DNA from: Pseudoalteromonas sp. MMG010
GTDB taxonomy: Bacteria; Pseudomonadota; Gammaproteobacteria; Enterobacterales; Alteromonadaceae
Length of the DNA stretch: 64,000 nucleotides
Reading direction: 5' to 3'
Assembly (NCBI RefSeq): GCF_018100905.1
Contig: NZ_JAGJEG010000004.1
Coordinates: 1-64,000 of the forward strand
Every line of letters starts with the position of its first letter. The stretch's first letter is position 1. The notes under the pieces are model-generated. The model was not told the origin of the DNA and did no database searches. It worked only from the letters and a program-made list of their open reading frames with translations. Below are positions 26,504 to 36,387 of the stretch, one piece after another. A program made the translations under genes and the position numbers.

Positions 26504-28327
26504 ATGACAACTTTAACTTCACCGGCAAGCACCTTAGTGCGCAAACCAGAAACTGTACTCAAGCAAGTATTTGGCTATAGCGAATTTCGTGATGGGCAAA
26601 AAACAGTAATTGAGGCAGCAATCAATGGTCAAGATTCGTTAGTTTTACTACCTACCGGTGGCGGTAAGTCGGTGTGTTATCAAATACCTGCCTTAGTACT
26701 TGAAGGGGTCTGCGTTGTTATTTCGCCTTTAATTTCTTTAATGCAAGACCAAGTCGCACAACTGCAAGCCCTAGGGGTTAAAGCCGCTTACATTAATAAC
26801 AGCTTATCGCGTGAAGAACAGCAGTTAGTGTATCAACAACTGCATCAAGGCCTGATAAAGCTACTTTATGTGGCCCCCGAAAAAGTACTGCAACATGAGT
26901 TTATTGAGCGATTAGGTTATTTAAAGGTAAGTTTATTTGCCATCGACGAAGCTCATTGCGTATCACATTGGGGACATGACTTTAGGCCGCACTATTTTAG
27001 ATTACAAGAACTAAAACACCGCTTTGCTCATGTGCCTATGATGGCACTCACCGCCACTGCCGATAAAGCGACACGTAACGATATCATTCAACAATTAAAG
27101 CTTCAGCAACCATGGGTGCATACAGGTAGTTTTGACCGCCCTAATATTCGTTACACATTAGAAGAAAAATTTAAACCTATGGCGCAGCTAATGCGCTACT
27201 TAAAAGTACAAAAAAATCAAAGCGGTATAATTTACTGTACGAGCCGAAAACGCGTTGACGATATAGCCGAAAAACTGGCCGATGCCGGCCATAATGCGGC
27301 AGCTTATCATGCTGGAATGAGTAACGAGCAACGTCAATTTGTGCAAACCGGTTTTGCGCGTGACGATATTCAAATTGTGGTGGCAACTGTCGCCTTTGGT
27401 ATGGGTATAAATAAACCCAACGTACGATTTGTTGTGCATTACGATATTCCAAAAAGCATCGAAGCATATTATCAAGAAACAGGCCGCGCAGGACGTGATG
27501 GCCTTGCCGCCGAAGCAGTCATGTACTTTGATCCTGCAGATATTGGCCGCGTAAGGCGCTTTTTTGAAGATATTGAGGACGAGCAACGCCGTCGTGTTGA
27601 AGAACAACGCTTTAATGCTATGGCCAATTTTGCCGAAGCACAAACCTGTCGTCGGCAAATATTACTTAATTACTTTAGCGAATATAAAAGAGAGCAATGC
27701 GGTAATTGTGATATTTGCATAAACCCACCAAAAAGTTTTGATGGCACTTTAGTCGCTCAACAAGCTCTATCTTGTGTGTATAGAGCGCAGCAACGCTTTG
27801 GTATAGGTTATATTGTTGATGTATTACGTGGTGCAAATACCAGCCGTATTCGCGATAACAACCATCATACGTTATCTACTTATGGTATTGGCAAAGAAAA
27901 AAGCAATGAGTTTTGGCTTAGTATCCTACGTCAATTAATCCACCAAGGCTTATTAAGTCAAGATATAACACAAGGCGCATCGCTGCGTTTAACCGAAGCT
28001 GCTCGTGCCGTTTTAAAAGGCGAGTATGTATTAAAACTTGCAGAACCTCGCTTACAGGCAAAACATGTAGGGCAAGATCGATTGGCACAGTTTAATTACG
28101 ACAAAAAGCTGTTTGCTCGTTTGCGAGCACTGCGAAAAGAGCTTGCCGATGCTGACGATGTTCCACCGTATGTGGTATTTAACGACAAAACATTAGCCGA
28201 AATGGCTCAACTTACACCAACTAACGACAGTGAATTTTTAAAAGTTTCGGGCGTTGGTTTTACTAAGTTAGCAAAATATGGCGGTCCTTTTTTAAAAGCA
28301 ATACGCAACTATTTAGCTAACAGTTAA
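26504..28327 (+). CDS. recQ: ATP-dependent DNA helicase RecQ
   Basis: A 3'-5' helicase of RecF-pathway recombination and fork repair. The 607 residues match E. coli. Walker A PTGGGKS lies at 50-56 and DEAH at 148-151. The helicase C domain contains ETGRAGRDG. Four zinc-binding cysteines lie around 379-400 (TCRRQILL, CGNCDIC), followed by a winged-helix RQC domain and a C-terminal HRDC domain (about 525-605). A small protein gene follows by 7 bp. Confidence 0.97.
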   Translation: MTTLTSPASTLVRKPETVLKQVFGYSEFRDGQKTVIEAAINGQDSLVLLPTGGGKSVCYQIPALVLEGVCVVISPLISLMQDQVAQLQALGVKAAYINNSLSREEQQLVYQQLHQGLIKLLYVAPEKVLQHEFIERLGYLKVSLFAIDEAHCVSHWGHDFRPHYFRLQELKHRFAHVPMMALTATADKATRNDIIQQLKLQQPWVHTGSFDRPNIRYTLEEKFKPMAQLMRYLKVQKNQSGIIYCTSRKRVDDIAEKLADAGHNAAAYHAGMSNEQRQFVQTGFARDDIQIVVATVAFGMGINKPNVRFVVHYDIPKSIEAYYQETGRAGRDGLAAEAVMYFDPADIGRVRRFFEDIEDEQRRRVEEQRFNAMANFAEAQTCRRQILLNYFSEYKREQCGNCDICINPPKSFDGTLVAQQALSCVYRAQQRFGIGYIVDVLRGANTSRIRDNNHHTLSTYGIGKEKSNEFWLSILRQLIHQGLLSQDITQGASLRLTEAARAVLKGEYVLKLAEPRLQAKHVGQDRLAQFNYDKKLFARLRALRKELADADDVPPYVVFNDKTLAEMAQLTPTNDSEFLKVSGVGFTKLAKYGGPFLKAIRNYLANS

Positions 28328-28334
28328 GAGCATT

Positions 28335-28619
28335 ATGACCGAACTAAATTACGACCATACCCACCTTTGTATTACCATTAACACGGAGCAACCTCCTCAT
28401 GATGAAGACTTTGAGCTGTGGGCTAATTTATTTTTGCATAATGACGAAATCACCATTAATGATTTTTCTAAAGGGGCTGATCGCCACCAGCTTAACTTTA
28501 GCTACCAACAAAATAACTTCACCCTAAATTTTGAACATTACAGTGAAAGTATTTGGATCGATGCACAAGGCATTGAAGCAGAACATTTATTAGCCGCCTT
28601 AACGTTTTATTTAAGCTAA
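28335..28619 (+). CDS. Small hypothetical protein downstream of recQ (possibly DUF3630)
   Basis: 94 residues, acidic, with no signal or membrane segment. It starts 7 bp after the recQ stop with AAGAG upstream of the ATG, so it is likely co-transcribed. Mixed alpha/beta content is suggested by DEDFELWANLFLHNDEITIN and ESIWIDAQGIEAEHLLAALT. Length, composition and position fit DUF3630, known from Vibrio and Shewanella, but I hold this assignment loosely. No function is known. Confidence 0.65.
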   Translation: MTELNYDHTHLCITINTEQPPHDEDFELWANLFLHNDEITINDFSKGADRHQLNFSYQQNNFTLNFEHYSESIWIDAQGIEAEHLLAALTFYLS

Positions 28620-28734
28620 ATTAAATTACTTTAACTTCCCCCTTTAAACGTATTTTACCGCTTTCAATTACAAAGTATTCCTGTAAGCTAAGTGAAGGTA
28701 AATGGTAAAAATACGGTTCTAAGGATGTGAATTT

Positions 28735-30447
28735 TTGACTAAGTGGCTATTAAACAGTGCTATATTCATTTCAGGGCTCGGACTTGCCTCGCCCCTATGC
28801 GCTGCGCAAATATTACCGAGTATTAAACAGTGCTCTGTAACCACTTTAAACGAAAACAAACCCGAAAAACTCAATCGCCAACTCAACGATAATACAAAAA
28901 TTACCACACATAAAATGGCTCCCCAAATAGCCTCTATTAACATAAAGCAACTTAATGTATTTAATACAGAGCTAGAGGCTGAGGATAACTTTTTATTTCG
29001 TTTTGCTAATTATGCTCATATTCAGACTGAACCTGATGTAATCCATAATATTTTATTATTTACTGAAAAAGACACATATGATGCAAAAAAGCTAGCCGAA
29101 TCAGAGCGTTTACTGCGAAAACAACGCTATCTGTACGATGCCCAAATATCTGCTACCGAAAACTGTGATGGCGATGTGGATGTGGATGTGGTTACTCGTG
29201 ATTTATGGACCTTACTACCAGAAATTAATTTTAGCCGCAGTGGCGGCGAAAATAAATCGAGCTTTGGTTTTCGTGAATCCAACTTATTTGGTTGGGGTAA
29301 ACGTTTATCGCTCTCGCGCACCAGCGACAGCGATAGAACCGGTTACTTATTTGTTTACGATGACCCCAATGTACTATCATCTCGTTACAAAGCCCGTATT
29401 GAATATGCCGATAACAACGATGGTAAGCGCCATCGCTTAGAATTAACTTACCCATTTTATGCCATAAATACGCCTTTTAGTTATGGTGCTTTAAGTTATA
29501 AAGAAGAACGCAAAGAGTCGATATACAGTAAAGGCGATATCGTTAGTGAATATAAACAAGATACTCAATTGCAGCGCTTTTTTTTAGGCCACTCTAAAAA
29601 GCTTAGCCATAGCTGGACCCAGCGCATTAGCGGCGGCTATATCAACGAAGATAATACATTTAATGCAATAGAAAGTACCTTATTGCCATTAGCCTTAGAC
29701 CGCTCTTTAAGCTACCCCTTTATTAGCGGCCACTGGTTTGAAGATCATTATATAAAAGTGCGAAATTTTGACACAATTCATCGCACCGAAGATTTAAATT
29801 TAGGCTGGAATATTAAAACGCTGTTTGGTTATTCTTCACAATCACTGAGCAACGATGAATCAAGGGTTGTTTATTCTTTAGATATTAACAAAGCCCTGTT
29901 TAGTAATGAGCAAACACTTTGGCGATTTGATGCCAACATAGATGGGTATTGGAACAGAGAATTAAAGCAACTCGAAAATTTTATAGCCACCAGCAAAATA
30001 CAGTATTATTTAAATACACAAGTAGATGAGTCTTGGTATATTAAAGCCCAAGTACAGTTAGCTGAGCATTTAACCTATGATAAGCAACTCACTTTAGGTG
30101 GCGAAACAGGGTTACGTGGATACCCTATCGATTACCAACACGGTGATCGTAGTTGGTTAATTAGTCTAGAAAAACGCTATTACTGGGACTACAACTTTTT
30201 GCAATTATTTAAAGTCGGTGGGGCTGCATTTGTTGATGTTGGTAAAGCCTGGTTTAGCAACGCCGAAAACACCTTAGTCGAAAATAATGATGATAACATT
30301 TTAAAAAATGTGGGGATTGGTCTGCGATTGGCCCCTAGCAGAGCAAATGCGGGCACTGTTATTCACCTTGATATTGCAGCGCCATTACAAAAAACCGACG
30401 ATGTCGATTCATTGCAATGGCTTGTTAGCGTAAAAAACAGTTTTTAA
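28735..30447 (+). CDS. Omp85/BamA-TamA-like outer-membrane protein
   Basis: 570 residues starting at TTG; AAGG lies 11 bases upstream and no ATG comes before the conserved part. A signal-like N-terminus ends near SPLCAA. At most one or two POTRA-like modules lie in about 80-160 (TEKDTYDAKKLAESERLLRK). The remainder is a beta-barrel with the Omp85 signature GGETGLRGYPIDY near 450 and a C-terminal phenylalanine. It is much shorter in POTRA content than BamA (five) or TamA (three). The substrate is unknown. It is separate from bamA. Confidence 0.8.
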   Translation: MTKWLLNSAIFISGLGLASPLCAAQILPSIKQCSVTTLNENKPEKLNRQLNDNTKITTHKMAPQIASINIKQLNVFNTELEAEDNFLFRFANYAHIQTEPDVIHNILLFTEKDTYDAKKLAESERLLRKQRYLYDAQISATENCDGDVDVDVVTRDLWTLLPEINFSRSGGENKSSFGFRESNLFGWGKRLSLSRTSDSDRTGYLFVYDDPNVLSSRYKARIEYADNNDGKRHRLELTYPFYAINTPFSYGALSYKEERKESIYSKGDIVSEYKQDTQLQRFFLGHSKKLSHSWTQRISGGYINEDNTFNAIESTLLPLALDRSLSYPFISGHWFEDHYIKVRNFDTIHRTEDLNLGWNIKTLFGYSSQSLSNDESRVVYSLDINKALFSNEQTLWRFDANIDGYWNRELKQLENFIATSKIQYYLNTQVDESWYIKAQVQLAEHLTYDKQLTLGGETGLRGYPIDYQHGDRSWLISLEKRYYWDYNFLQLFKVGGAAFVDVGKAWFSNAENTLVENNDDNILKNVGIGLRLAPSRANAGTVIHLDIAAPLQKTDDVDSLQWLVSVKNSF

Positions 30448-30646
30448 TTCACCTCTACACTGCTGCGTTATTATGCCATATTGGCACTTTACATTTTCAG
30501 CGCTCTTTCGCTGTGTTAAATTTTCATTCTTTGCTGGAAAGTCATTCATGTATTGCACCCCATAAACGATTCAAACACATCGAAACAGCTTAAGTCATAT
30601 CGCTTTTCTATTCCCTTAAAGATGAAACAACCGAGCTTTTTATTAA

Positions 30647-30660
30647 GTGCTTCTTAGCAC
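30647..30660 (-). terminator. Weak terminator-like hairpin after the aspartoacylase-like gene
   Basis: GTGCT-AAGA-AGCAC followed by TTAATAAAAA on the minus strand, just past the stop. The T-run is poor, so confidence is low. Confidence 0.35.
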
Positions 30661-30662
30661 CA

Positions 30663-31721
30663 TTAATTATTCAGCGTACCACTTTTTAGCTCTTCATCTA
30701 AATCGTTTATTTCGTCTATAAAATCTTCAAGCTGCTGCTCAACAATACTATTCGCTTGATCAAAATAAGCAAGATGAAACACCGCATCACCCTCATTAAC
30801 CAATGGCATAGTTTGCTGACCAATAACAATCCCACCTGTAGGAGCTACAAGTGCTAACTCGGTATCACCTAGCGGACTACTTATATACGCCAACACCTGC
30901 CCTCGCTCAACGTGCTCACCTAAACTCACTTGCGCTCGTACAATGCCATCAACCTCAGCTCTAATCCAACTGGTAGAACCCGCAATAATGGGTTCAGGTA
31001 ATTTCTTAGGGCGTTTATTTCGCAGCATTTTTAAATGTCGCATAACATAATCAACGCCTTGCACACCGGCTGCGATTGCTATTGGGTCAAAGCGTAGCGC
31101 TTCACCGGCTTCGTAAGTGATCACCGGGATCCCTAAGTTAGCGGCTTCACTTCGTAATGAACCATTACGTAATGACGCATTAATTACCGCAGGCGTTCCA
31201 AATGCTTTGGCCATTTGTGCCGTTGCATCGTCGGCTAAATTTGCGCGTATTTGCGGTAAATTAGTCCGATGAATCGCCCCAGTATGTAAATCGACAATAT
31301 GAGTACAATGCACAGCCACCTGATTAAAAAACATATGCGCCATACGACCTGCCAACGACCCTCGTTCAGAACCAGGAAAGCTGCGATTCATGTCACGTCT
31401 ATCGGGTAAATAGCGTGATTTATGAATAAACCCAAACACATTCACAATAGGCACCGCAATAAGAGTGCCACGCAACTGATTCGGATCTATTTTAGCTAAT
31501 AGCTGACGCACGACTTCAACGCCATTGAGCTCATCACCATGAATAGCCGCACATACCATTAGCACAGGGCCTTGCAAAGCCCCGTTAACCACTTCAATAG
31601 GAATGGTTAACGGAGAATGGGTATATAACTTAGCGGCCTCTAATGCGAGTGTTTTACGTTGAGCAACACCTACACTTTGGCACAGCAAAGTAAAAGGCTG
31701 ATTTGCTTTAGCCTTTGCCAC
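30663..31721 (-). CDS. Succinylglutamate desuccinylase/aspartoacylase family protein
   Basis: A zinc carboxypeptidase-like enzyme of the AstE/AspA family, 352 residues. Metal ligands H61 and E64 ([10 protein letters not shown]) and H146 (DLHTG) are visible, with a likely catalytic E204 in [11 protein letters not shown] biotinyl-like beta domain (about 250-325) follows, then a coiled acidic tail. It overlaps the 3' end of rimK by 14 bases. RimK adds glutamates, so this enzyme may remove or trim such modifications, or process free acyl-amino acids. That role is inference. Confidence 0.85.
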   Translation of the reverse strand: MAKAKANQPFTLLCQSVGVAQRKTLALEAAKLYTHSPLTIPIEVVNGALQGPVLMVCAAIHGDELNGVEVVRQLLAKIDPNQLRGTLIAVPIVNVFGFIHKSRYLPDRRDMNRSFPGSERGSLAGRMAHMFFNQVAVHCTHIVDLHTGAIHRTNLPQIRANLADDATAQMAKAFGTPAVINASLRNGSLRSEAANLGIPVITYEAGEALRFDPIAIAAGVQGVDYVMRHLKMLRNKRPKKLPEPIIAGSTSWIRAEVDGIVRAQVSLGEHVERGQVLAYISSPLGDTELALVAPTGGIVIGQQTMPLVNEGDAVFHLAYFDQANSIVEQQLEDFIDEINDLDEELKSGTLNN

Positions 31722-32613
31722 GTGTTGCTGTTCCTTTTACAGTTGCATTTTTTTCGATAAATTCAATGACCATCCCTGCAATATCTTTTTTAGTCGCCAC
31801 TTCTATTCCTTCAAGTCCTGGCGATGAATTTACTTCCATCACTAATGGTCCACGCTCAGAGCGCAGTAAATCAACGCCTGCAACATTGAGCCCCATTGCT
31901 TTAGCTGCCGCCACTGCAGTTTTACGCTCTTGTGGTGTAATACGCACTAACTCAGCACTGCCTCCGCGGTGCAAATTAGAACGAAATTCACCCTCTTGTG
32001 CTTGGCGTTTCATTGCTGCAATCACCTTATCGCCTAACACAAAGCAACGAATATCAGCCCCACCTGCTTCTTTAATATATTCTTGCACCATTATATTTGC
32101 TTTAAGACCCATAAAAGCTTCAATTACACTTTCTGCGGCCTTACGGGTTTCAGCTAATACCACCCCAATCCCTTGCGTCCCTTCAAGTAATTTTATAACA
32201 ACCGGCGCTCCACCTACCATTTCGAGTAAGTCTTTAACATCATCGGGCTTACTGGCAAAACCGGTCACTGGCATACCGACCCCTTTGCGCGACAATAACT
32301 GCAATGAACGTAATTTATCTCGCGAGCGAGAAATAGCCACCGATTCATTCAGTGGATACACTCCCATCATTTCAAATTGACGCAGAACCGAGCAACCATA
32401 AAATGTTACAGATGCGCCAATACGAGGGATAATCGCGTCAAACTCTTTGAGGTTTTCACCACGGTAATGTATTTCTGGTTGTTCAGAGTTAATATTCATA
32501 TAACAACGCAATGCATCAATGACTTTCACTTCATGGCCTCGCGCAGTGGCCGCTTCAATTAAACGACGAGTTGAATATAAGTTACTACTGCGAGATAAAA
32601 TTCCAATTTTCAT
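31708..32613 (-). CDS. rimK: Ribosomal protein S6--L-glutamate ligase RimK
   Basis: An ATP-grasp ligase that adds glutamate residues to the C-terminus of ribosomal protein S6 and can make poly-alpha-glutamate. The 301 residues match E. coli RimK. The N-terminus [18 protein letters not shown], the ATP-grasp segment [18 protein letters not shown], and the metal/ATP site [14 protein letters not shown] are diagnostic. It lies between a RimK-associated protease gene and an aspartoacylase-like gene in one tight minus-strand cluster. Similar rim clusters in Pseudomonas affect ribosome remodelling. Confidence 0.95.
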   Translation of the reverse strand: MKIGILSRSSNLYSTRRLIEAATARGHEVKVIDALRCYMNINSEQPEIHYRGENLKEFDAIIPRIGASVTFYGCSVLRQFEMMGVYPLNESVAISRSRDKLRSLQLLSRKGVGMPVTGFASKPDDVKDLLEMVGGAPVVIKLLEGTQGIGVVLAETRKAAESVIEAFMGLKANIMVQEYIKEAGGADIRCFVLGDKVIAAMKRQAQEGEFRSNLHRGGSAELVRITPQERKTAVAAAKAMGLNVAGVDLLRSERGPLVMEVNSSPGLEGIEVATKKDIAGMVIEFIEKNATVKGTATRGKG

Positions 32614-32622
32614 AATTAAGCT

Positions 32623-33051
32623 CTAATTATCTATTACATAAGACAAAGCAGGGTCAATAACCATACGATTTTGCATCGCGGTTCGCCCTAATAACATTCT
32701 AAATTTCATATTTGCACGGCTACTCAAAGTAAGCTCTATAGGCCAGCTATCATTACCAATGTGCAATTGTGTTGCTATAAAATAACGATACTCTTCTTGC
32801 CCACTGGAGCTTTTTACATACGCCTTGCGTTTTACTTTCGCTTTACAAATTTGCTGTGTTTGTACATCACCTTGTACTGGCTGGGTAATAAACTTAACCC
32901 ACTGCTCAGCGTTTTCTTCAAACTCTTCAATGTGTAAAGCATGCAAGCACGAAGTACGTGCTCCACTGTCTATTTTAGCTTTTATATTACCTATACCTAA
33001 CGCAGGTAAGCTCACCCACTCACGCCAACCTACGGTTATTTTCTCAATCAT
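32623..33051 (-). CDS. RimK-associated retropepsin-like aspartic protease (RimB-like)
   Basis: 142 residues of the family often labelled putative ATP-dependent zinc protease (PF05618). The single active-site motif DSGA lies at 28-31 in AKIDSGARTSCLHA, so it probably works as a dimer like a retropepsin. ELTLSSRANMKFRMLLGR is a second family signature. It lies 9 bp upstream of rimK. In Pseudomonas the equivalent RimB trims RimK-added glutamates. The zinc label is historical; I see no zinc motif. Confidence 0.85.
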   Translation of the reverse strand: MIEKITVGWREWVSLPALGIGNIKAKIDSGARTSCLHALHIEEFEENAEQWVKFITQPVQGDVQTQQICKAKVKRKAYVKSSSGQEEYRYFIATQLHIGNDSWPIELTLSSRANMKFRMLLGRTAMQNRMVIDPALSYVIDN

Positions 33052-33247
33052 TACTGGTTATTGCTCAGGATATTAATTAAAAAAGACTTATACGCGAGCA
33101 GTAAAAAAACACCAACGAAATAAATTTATCTACTCGATAAGCCGAATTGATTGACCGCCATGGGCTTCTCGTTTAACAATGCAATAACTATTAACCTTGT
33201 GATAAAACATTGAACAAGGTTTCTTTTTGCTATTTTGAGAGTCTAAT

Positions 33248-34219
33248 ATGCTACCTGGGTTACTACATGCTTTACGCCTTGATGAAAGTGGAGGTGCCGT
33301 TACATTAACAACACTTGAGCAACTTGCTCCTTTGCAAAATACACAAGGTAAATTATGGCTGCATATTGACTACAGCGAACCGCAAGTTATTGAATGGCTG
33401 AAAAAGTGTCACTTTTTAAGTGAGTATGAATTAACGTTGCTGATTGCCCAAGAAACCCGCCCACGAGTTGTTAATGTAAATAACGGACAGCTGCTTTTTT
33501 TACGCGGCGTTAATTTAAACCCAACCCAAAGCCCTGAAGATATGGTGTCGCTACGTTTTTTTATTAACGAAAATATAGTTATTACAACACGTAAACGCCA
33601 CTTATTATCTATTCAAGATACATTAACCGATTTGGCGAATAACAAAGGGCCAAAAAGTATTTCGCAGCTGGTGTGTGCATTAACACATAACCTAATTTGG
33701 CGAATGCAAGATGTCGTTGACGGGCTTGATGAGGTGCTCGATCTCTTTGAAGATGAAATAGATGAACCGAGTAAAAAATTCGATAACCAAGGTTTATCTC
33801 AGCTAAGACGACAAGCTATTGCATTAAAACGCTATTTAAAACCACAAAAAGAAGCACTTAATAATTTATTAAGCCACCCTTATGCGTGGCTTAATACTGA
33901 CGATAAAACAAAGTTAAACGAAACGACTAACTTATTAATACGCTATTTAGAAGAGCTTGAAAATGCGATAGAGCGAGCACAAATCATTCAACAAACAATG
34001 GCAACTCAAGTCTCAGAACAACTTAATCAACGCATGTATGTTATGTCGATTGTTGCCGCTATATTTTTACCATTAGGATTTTTAACGGGACTGTTAGGTG
34101 TCAACATTGGCGGTATTCCCGGCACCGATACTCCCTATGCGTTTGCTTTATTCATCGCCGCTTTAATTTTAATAAGTGCAGTCATCGGATTTTATTTAAA
34201 ATTTAAGAAGTGGTTATAA
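33248..34219 (+). CDS. zntB: Zinc transporter ZntB (CorA family)
   Basis: 323 residues. A large cytoplasmic N-terminal domain with long helices (about 130-250) precedes two C-terminal membrane helices. The signature between them reads GVNIGGIPG near residue 281, the ZntB variant of the CorA GMN motif. It is expected to move Zn2+ across the inner membrane; the direction has been debated in the literature. It is divergent from the rimK cluster across 196 bp and has GAG upstream of the ATG. Confidence 0.9.
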   Translation: MLPGLLHALRLDESGGAVTLTTLEQLAPLQNTQGKLWLHIDYSEPQVIEWLKKCHFLSEYELTLLIAQETRPRVVNVNNGQLLFLRGVNLNPTQSPEDMVSLRFFINENIVITTRKRHLLSIQDTLTDLANNKGPKSISQLVCALTHNLIWRMQDVVDGLDEVLDLFEDEIDEPSKKFDNQGLSQLRRQAIALKRYLKPQKEALNNLLSHPYAWLNTDDKTKLNETTNLLIRYLEELENAIERAQIIQQTMATQVSEQLNQRMYVMSIVAAIFLPLGFLTGLLGVNIGGIPGTDTPYAFALFIAALILISAVIGFYLKFKKWL

Positions 34220-34231
34220 AGCTTCAGCAAT

Positions 34232-34279
34232 ACACAGTTTAAGTCATTATCGGTAACAGATTTTCACCCTAAACTGTGT
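34232..34279 (+). terminator. Inverted repeat after zntB
   Basis: ACACAGTTTA / TAAACTGTGT, a 10-bp perfect stem with a 28-nt loop, followed by TATT. It could be a weak zntB terminator or a structure in the leader of the next gene. Confidence 0.4.
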
Positions 34280-34322
34280 TATTATGCACGCCAATTTTTT
34301 GCTCTGTGTGTTAGTTATTATC

Positions 34323-35975
34323 ATGTCAAAACCTGCTTGCTTTACTGCTTTTTCTGAATCGGTAGATCACATTACCCTACCAGAAAAATTTACTTACCCT
34401 TTTTATTATCAACCACACCCTATTAGTGAATTAGCTGCCAAACAGTTACAGCAACAATTAGCAACGCAAACACAGTTGTTTGATGCGTTTTCAGGGAAGA
34501 TGTTTGGGGTATTAGTAGTACAAAACGAGCAGCACGAACTGGGATTTCTCAGCGCATACTCAGGGCAGTTTAATGCCACTGATCAGAACATAAAGTTTGT
34601 AGAAGCTATTTCGAATATGCAATCTACTGATGCTAAATACCGACAGCAAAGCGACATTATTAATAATATTAACAGTGAGCTAGATCAGCTACAAAACAGC
34701 GAGCAATTATCGCAACTCAATACTGATTTAACAAAAGCGACTAATGAATTTAATCAGCGCCTTGATGCACAACATAAACACATGCAAGACAGTCGCAGTA
34801 AACGAAAAAAACAACGCAGTGAAGGAGAAAACACATTAGATAAACGTAGTTTTCAACGTTTACAAGTTAAATTGTCGGCGCAAAGTGTGGCAGAAAAAAA
34901 ACAACTTAGTGCACTAAAAAGTGAATGGCAAGCTAAAATAAACACCTTAAAAAGTACGATTAATGAGATTAACGATCAAATAAAGTTGTTACAAAAACGC
35001 CGTAAAACGTTGTCGAAAAGTCTACAAAAAAAATTATTCTCACAATATAAATTTTTAAATATTAAAGGTGAAGTAAAAGATTTAAATGCTGTTTTTGCGC
35101 CGCTACCTGAACACACTCCCGCCTCTGGAGCTGGCGATTGCGCTGCACCTAAATTATTACAGTATGCGTTTGCAAATAACTTAACACCCATTGCAATGGC
35201 CGAGTTTTGGTTTGGTGATTCGTTAAAATCAGCCGTTAGACAACATAAAAACTACTACCCTGCATGTTTTAGTAAATGCCAGCCAATTTTAGCCCACATG
35301 CTAGATGGAATGAATGTAGAAGATAACCCCTTACTAGAGAATCCGGCACAAGGTAAAAGTTTGCCAATCATTTATCAAGACGATGACATGCTTGTAGTGA
35401 ATAAGCCGGCTGAGTTTTTGTCAGTACCTGGAATTACCATTGAAGACTCTGTTTATACTCGTATAAAAAGTCAATTCCCTCAGGCTTCAGGCCCTTTAAT
35501 TGTTCACCGTTTAGATATGTCGACGTCAGGCTTATTAATGGTTGCACTTAATAAGCGGGCACATAAAGCACTACAAAAACAATTTATAGAGCGTACGGTT
35601 GAAAAGCGCTACGTGGCACTGGTAGAAGGTTTTGTTGAAGGAGAGAGTGGCACAATAGACCTCCCCCTTAGACTTGATTTAGATGATAAACCACGCCAAT
35701 TAGTTTGTTACGAGCACGGAAAGCCTGCATTTACCACATGGCAGGTTGTTTCGCGCGAAAACAATGTAACCCGCTTACATTTACACCCTAAAACAGGTCG
35801 TACTCATCAGTTAAGAGTGCACTGTGCACATAAGTTAGGGCTTAATATGCCTATTGTTGGCGACACTCATTATGGCAAGCTAGCCGATCGTTTACATCTG
35901 CATGCCGAATACTTAGCGTTCTCTCACCCAATTACTAAAAAGCGCCTAACGTTTGAAGTCCCTGCTGATTTTTAA
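34323..35975 (+). CDS. RluA-family pseudouridine synthase with long N-terminal extension
   Basis: 550 residues from the ATG at 34323. The C-terminal third (about 345-550) is an RluA-type catalytic domain with HRLDMSTSG at 395-403, whose Asp398 is the nucleophile, and KTGRTHQLRVH later. About 340 residues precede it: a Q-rich N-terminal part, a long charged coiled-coil region (about 100-240), and a Cys-containing segment (ASGAGDCAAPKLLQYAF, YYPACFSKC). The long form occurs in other Alteromonadales and Vibrio. The RNA target is unknown. An upstream ATG at 34284 is possible. Confidence 0.85.
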   Translation: MSKPACFTAFSESVDHITLPEKFTYPFYYQPHPISELAAKQLQQQLATQTQLFDAFSGKMFGVLVVQNEQHELGFLSAYSGQFNATDQNIKFVEAISNMQSTDAKYRQQSDIINNINSELDQLQNSEQLSQLNTDLTKATNEFNQRLDAQHKHMQDSRSKRKKQRSEGENTLDKRSFQRLQVKLSAQSVAEKKQLSALKSEWQAKINTLKSTINEINDQIKLLQKRRKTLSKSLQKKLFSQYKFLNIKGEVKDLNAVFAPLPEHTPASGAGDCAAPKLLQYAFANNLTPIAMAEFWFGDSLKSAVRQHKNYYPACFSKCQPILAHMLDGMNVEDNPLLENPAQGKSLPIIYQDDDMLVVNKPAEFLSVPGITIEDSVYTRIKSQFPQASGPLIVHRLDMSTSGLLMVALNKRAHKALQKQFIERTVEKRYVALVEGFVEGESGTIDLPLRLDLDDKPRQLVCYEHGKPAFTTWQVVSRENNVTRLHLHPKTGRTHQLRVHCAHKLGLNMPIVGDTHYGKLADRLHLHAEYLAFSHPITKKRLTFEVPADF

Positions 35976-35987
35976 ATTATCGGCAAA

Positions 35988-36020
35988 ATAAAAAAGGGAC
36001 ATGCAATATGTCCCTTTTTT
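35988..36020 (+). terminator. Shared terminator between the RluA gene and rraB
   Basis: AAAAAGGGACAT-GCAAT-ATGTCCCTTTTTT hairpin with T-runs on both strands, in the convergent intergenic gap. Confidence 0.9.
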
Positions 36021-36051
36021 ATTTTTAGCATGTGGCGCTAATCAGCCTAGC

Positions 36052-36387
36052 TTACTCTTGAAAGTAAGTTCCCCAGCCATCGTACTCTACATCACATTCA
36101 ACCGCTAATGCAGCTAACTTATCAACGTCTTCCATAATCACGTCAACATCTAGCTCAGCTTCGACAACAATATCGAAACTCCAAATTTTGCTGCCATCTT
36201 CAAGCTCTAATTCGGCAGGTTCTTCAACATCGTAACCTAACTTAAACGCTGCTAATGCTGCTTGCTCAAGTTTAGTAAACTCTTCACTTACAAAGTGATG
36301 TTCTACCTCATAAAGTATTTCTGGGTCTGACCCATCTTCGAGTAATGAAGTTACAATGTCTTCACTTATTTCGCGCCAATTTTCCAT
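36052..36387 (-). CDS. rraB: Ribonuclease E activity regulator RraB
   Basis: A small acidic protein that binds RNase E and alters degradosome composition in E. coli. It has 111 residues with the family segments EILYEVEHHFVSEEFTKLEQ and FDIVVEAELDVDVIMEDVDK. The C-terminus DVEYDGWGTYFQE is diagnostic. Its ATG overlaps the plsC stop (TAATG), suggesting coupled translation. In E. coli rraB lies elsewhere, near argI, so the context differs. Confidence 0.9.
   Translation of the reverse strand: MENWREISEDIVTSLLEDGSDPEILYEVEHHFVSEEFTKLEQAALAAFKLGYDVEEPAELELEDGSKIWSFDIVVEAELDVDVIMEDVDKLAALAVECDVEYDGWGTYFQE

Noticed and set aside
27200..27658. 152-residue frame antisense to recQ
   Set aside because: It is a shadow of the helicase gene, lacks a ribosome binding site and has no recognisable domain.
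31715..32380. 221-residue frame antisense to rimK
   Set aside because: It is a long but low-complexity Ser/Thr/Pro-rich shadow frame produced by codon bias of rimK.
32623..33051. Zinc-dependent function implied by the common family name
   Set aside because: No zinc ligand motif is visible; the DSGA motif indicates an aspartic, retropepsin-like protease.
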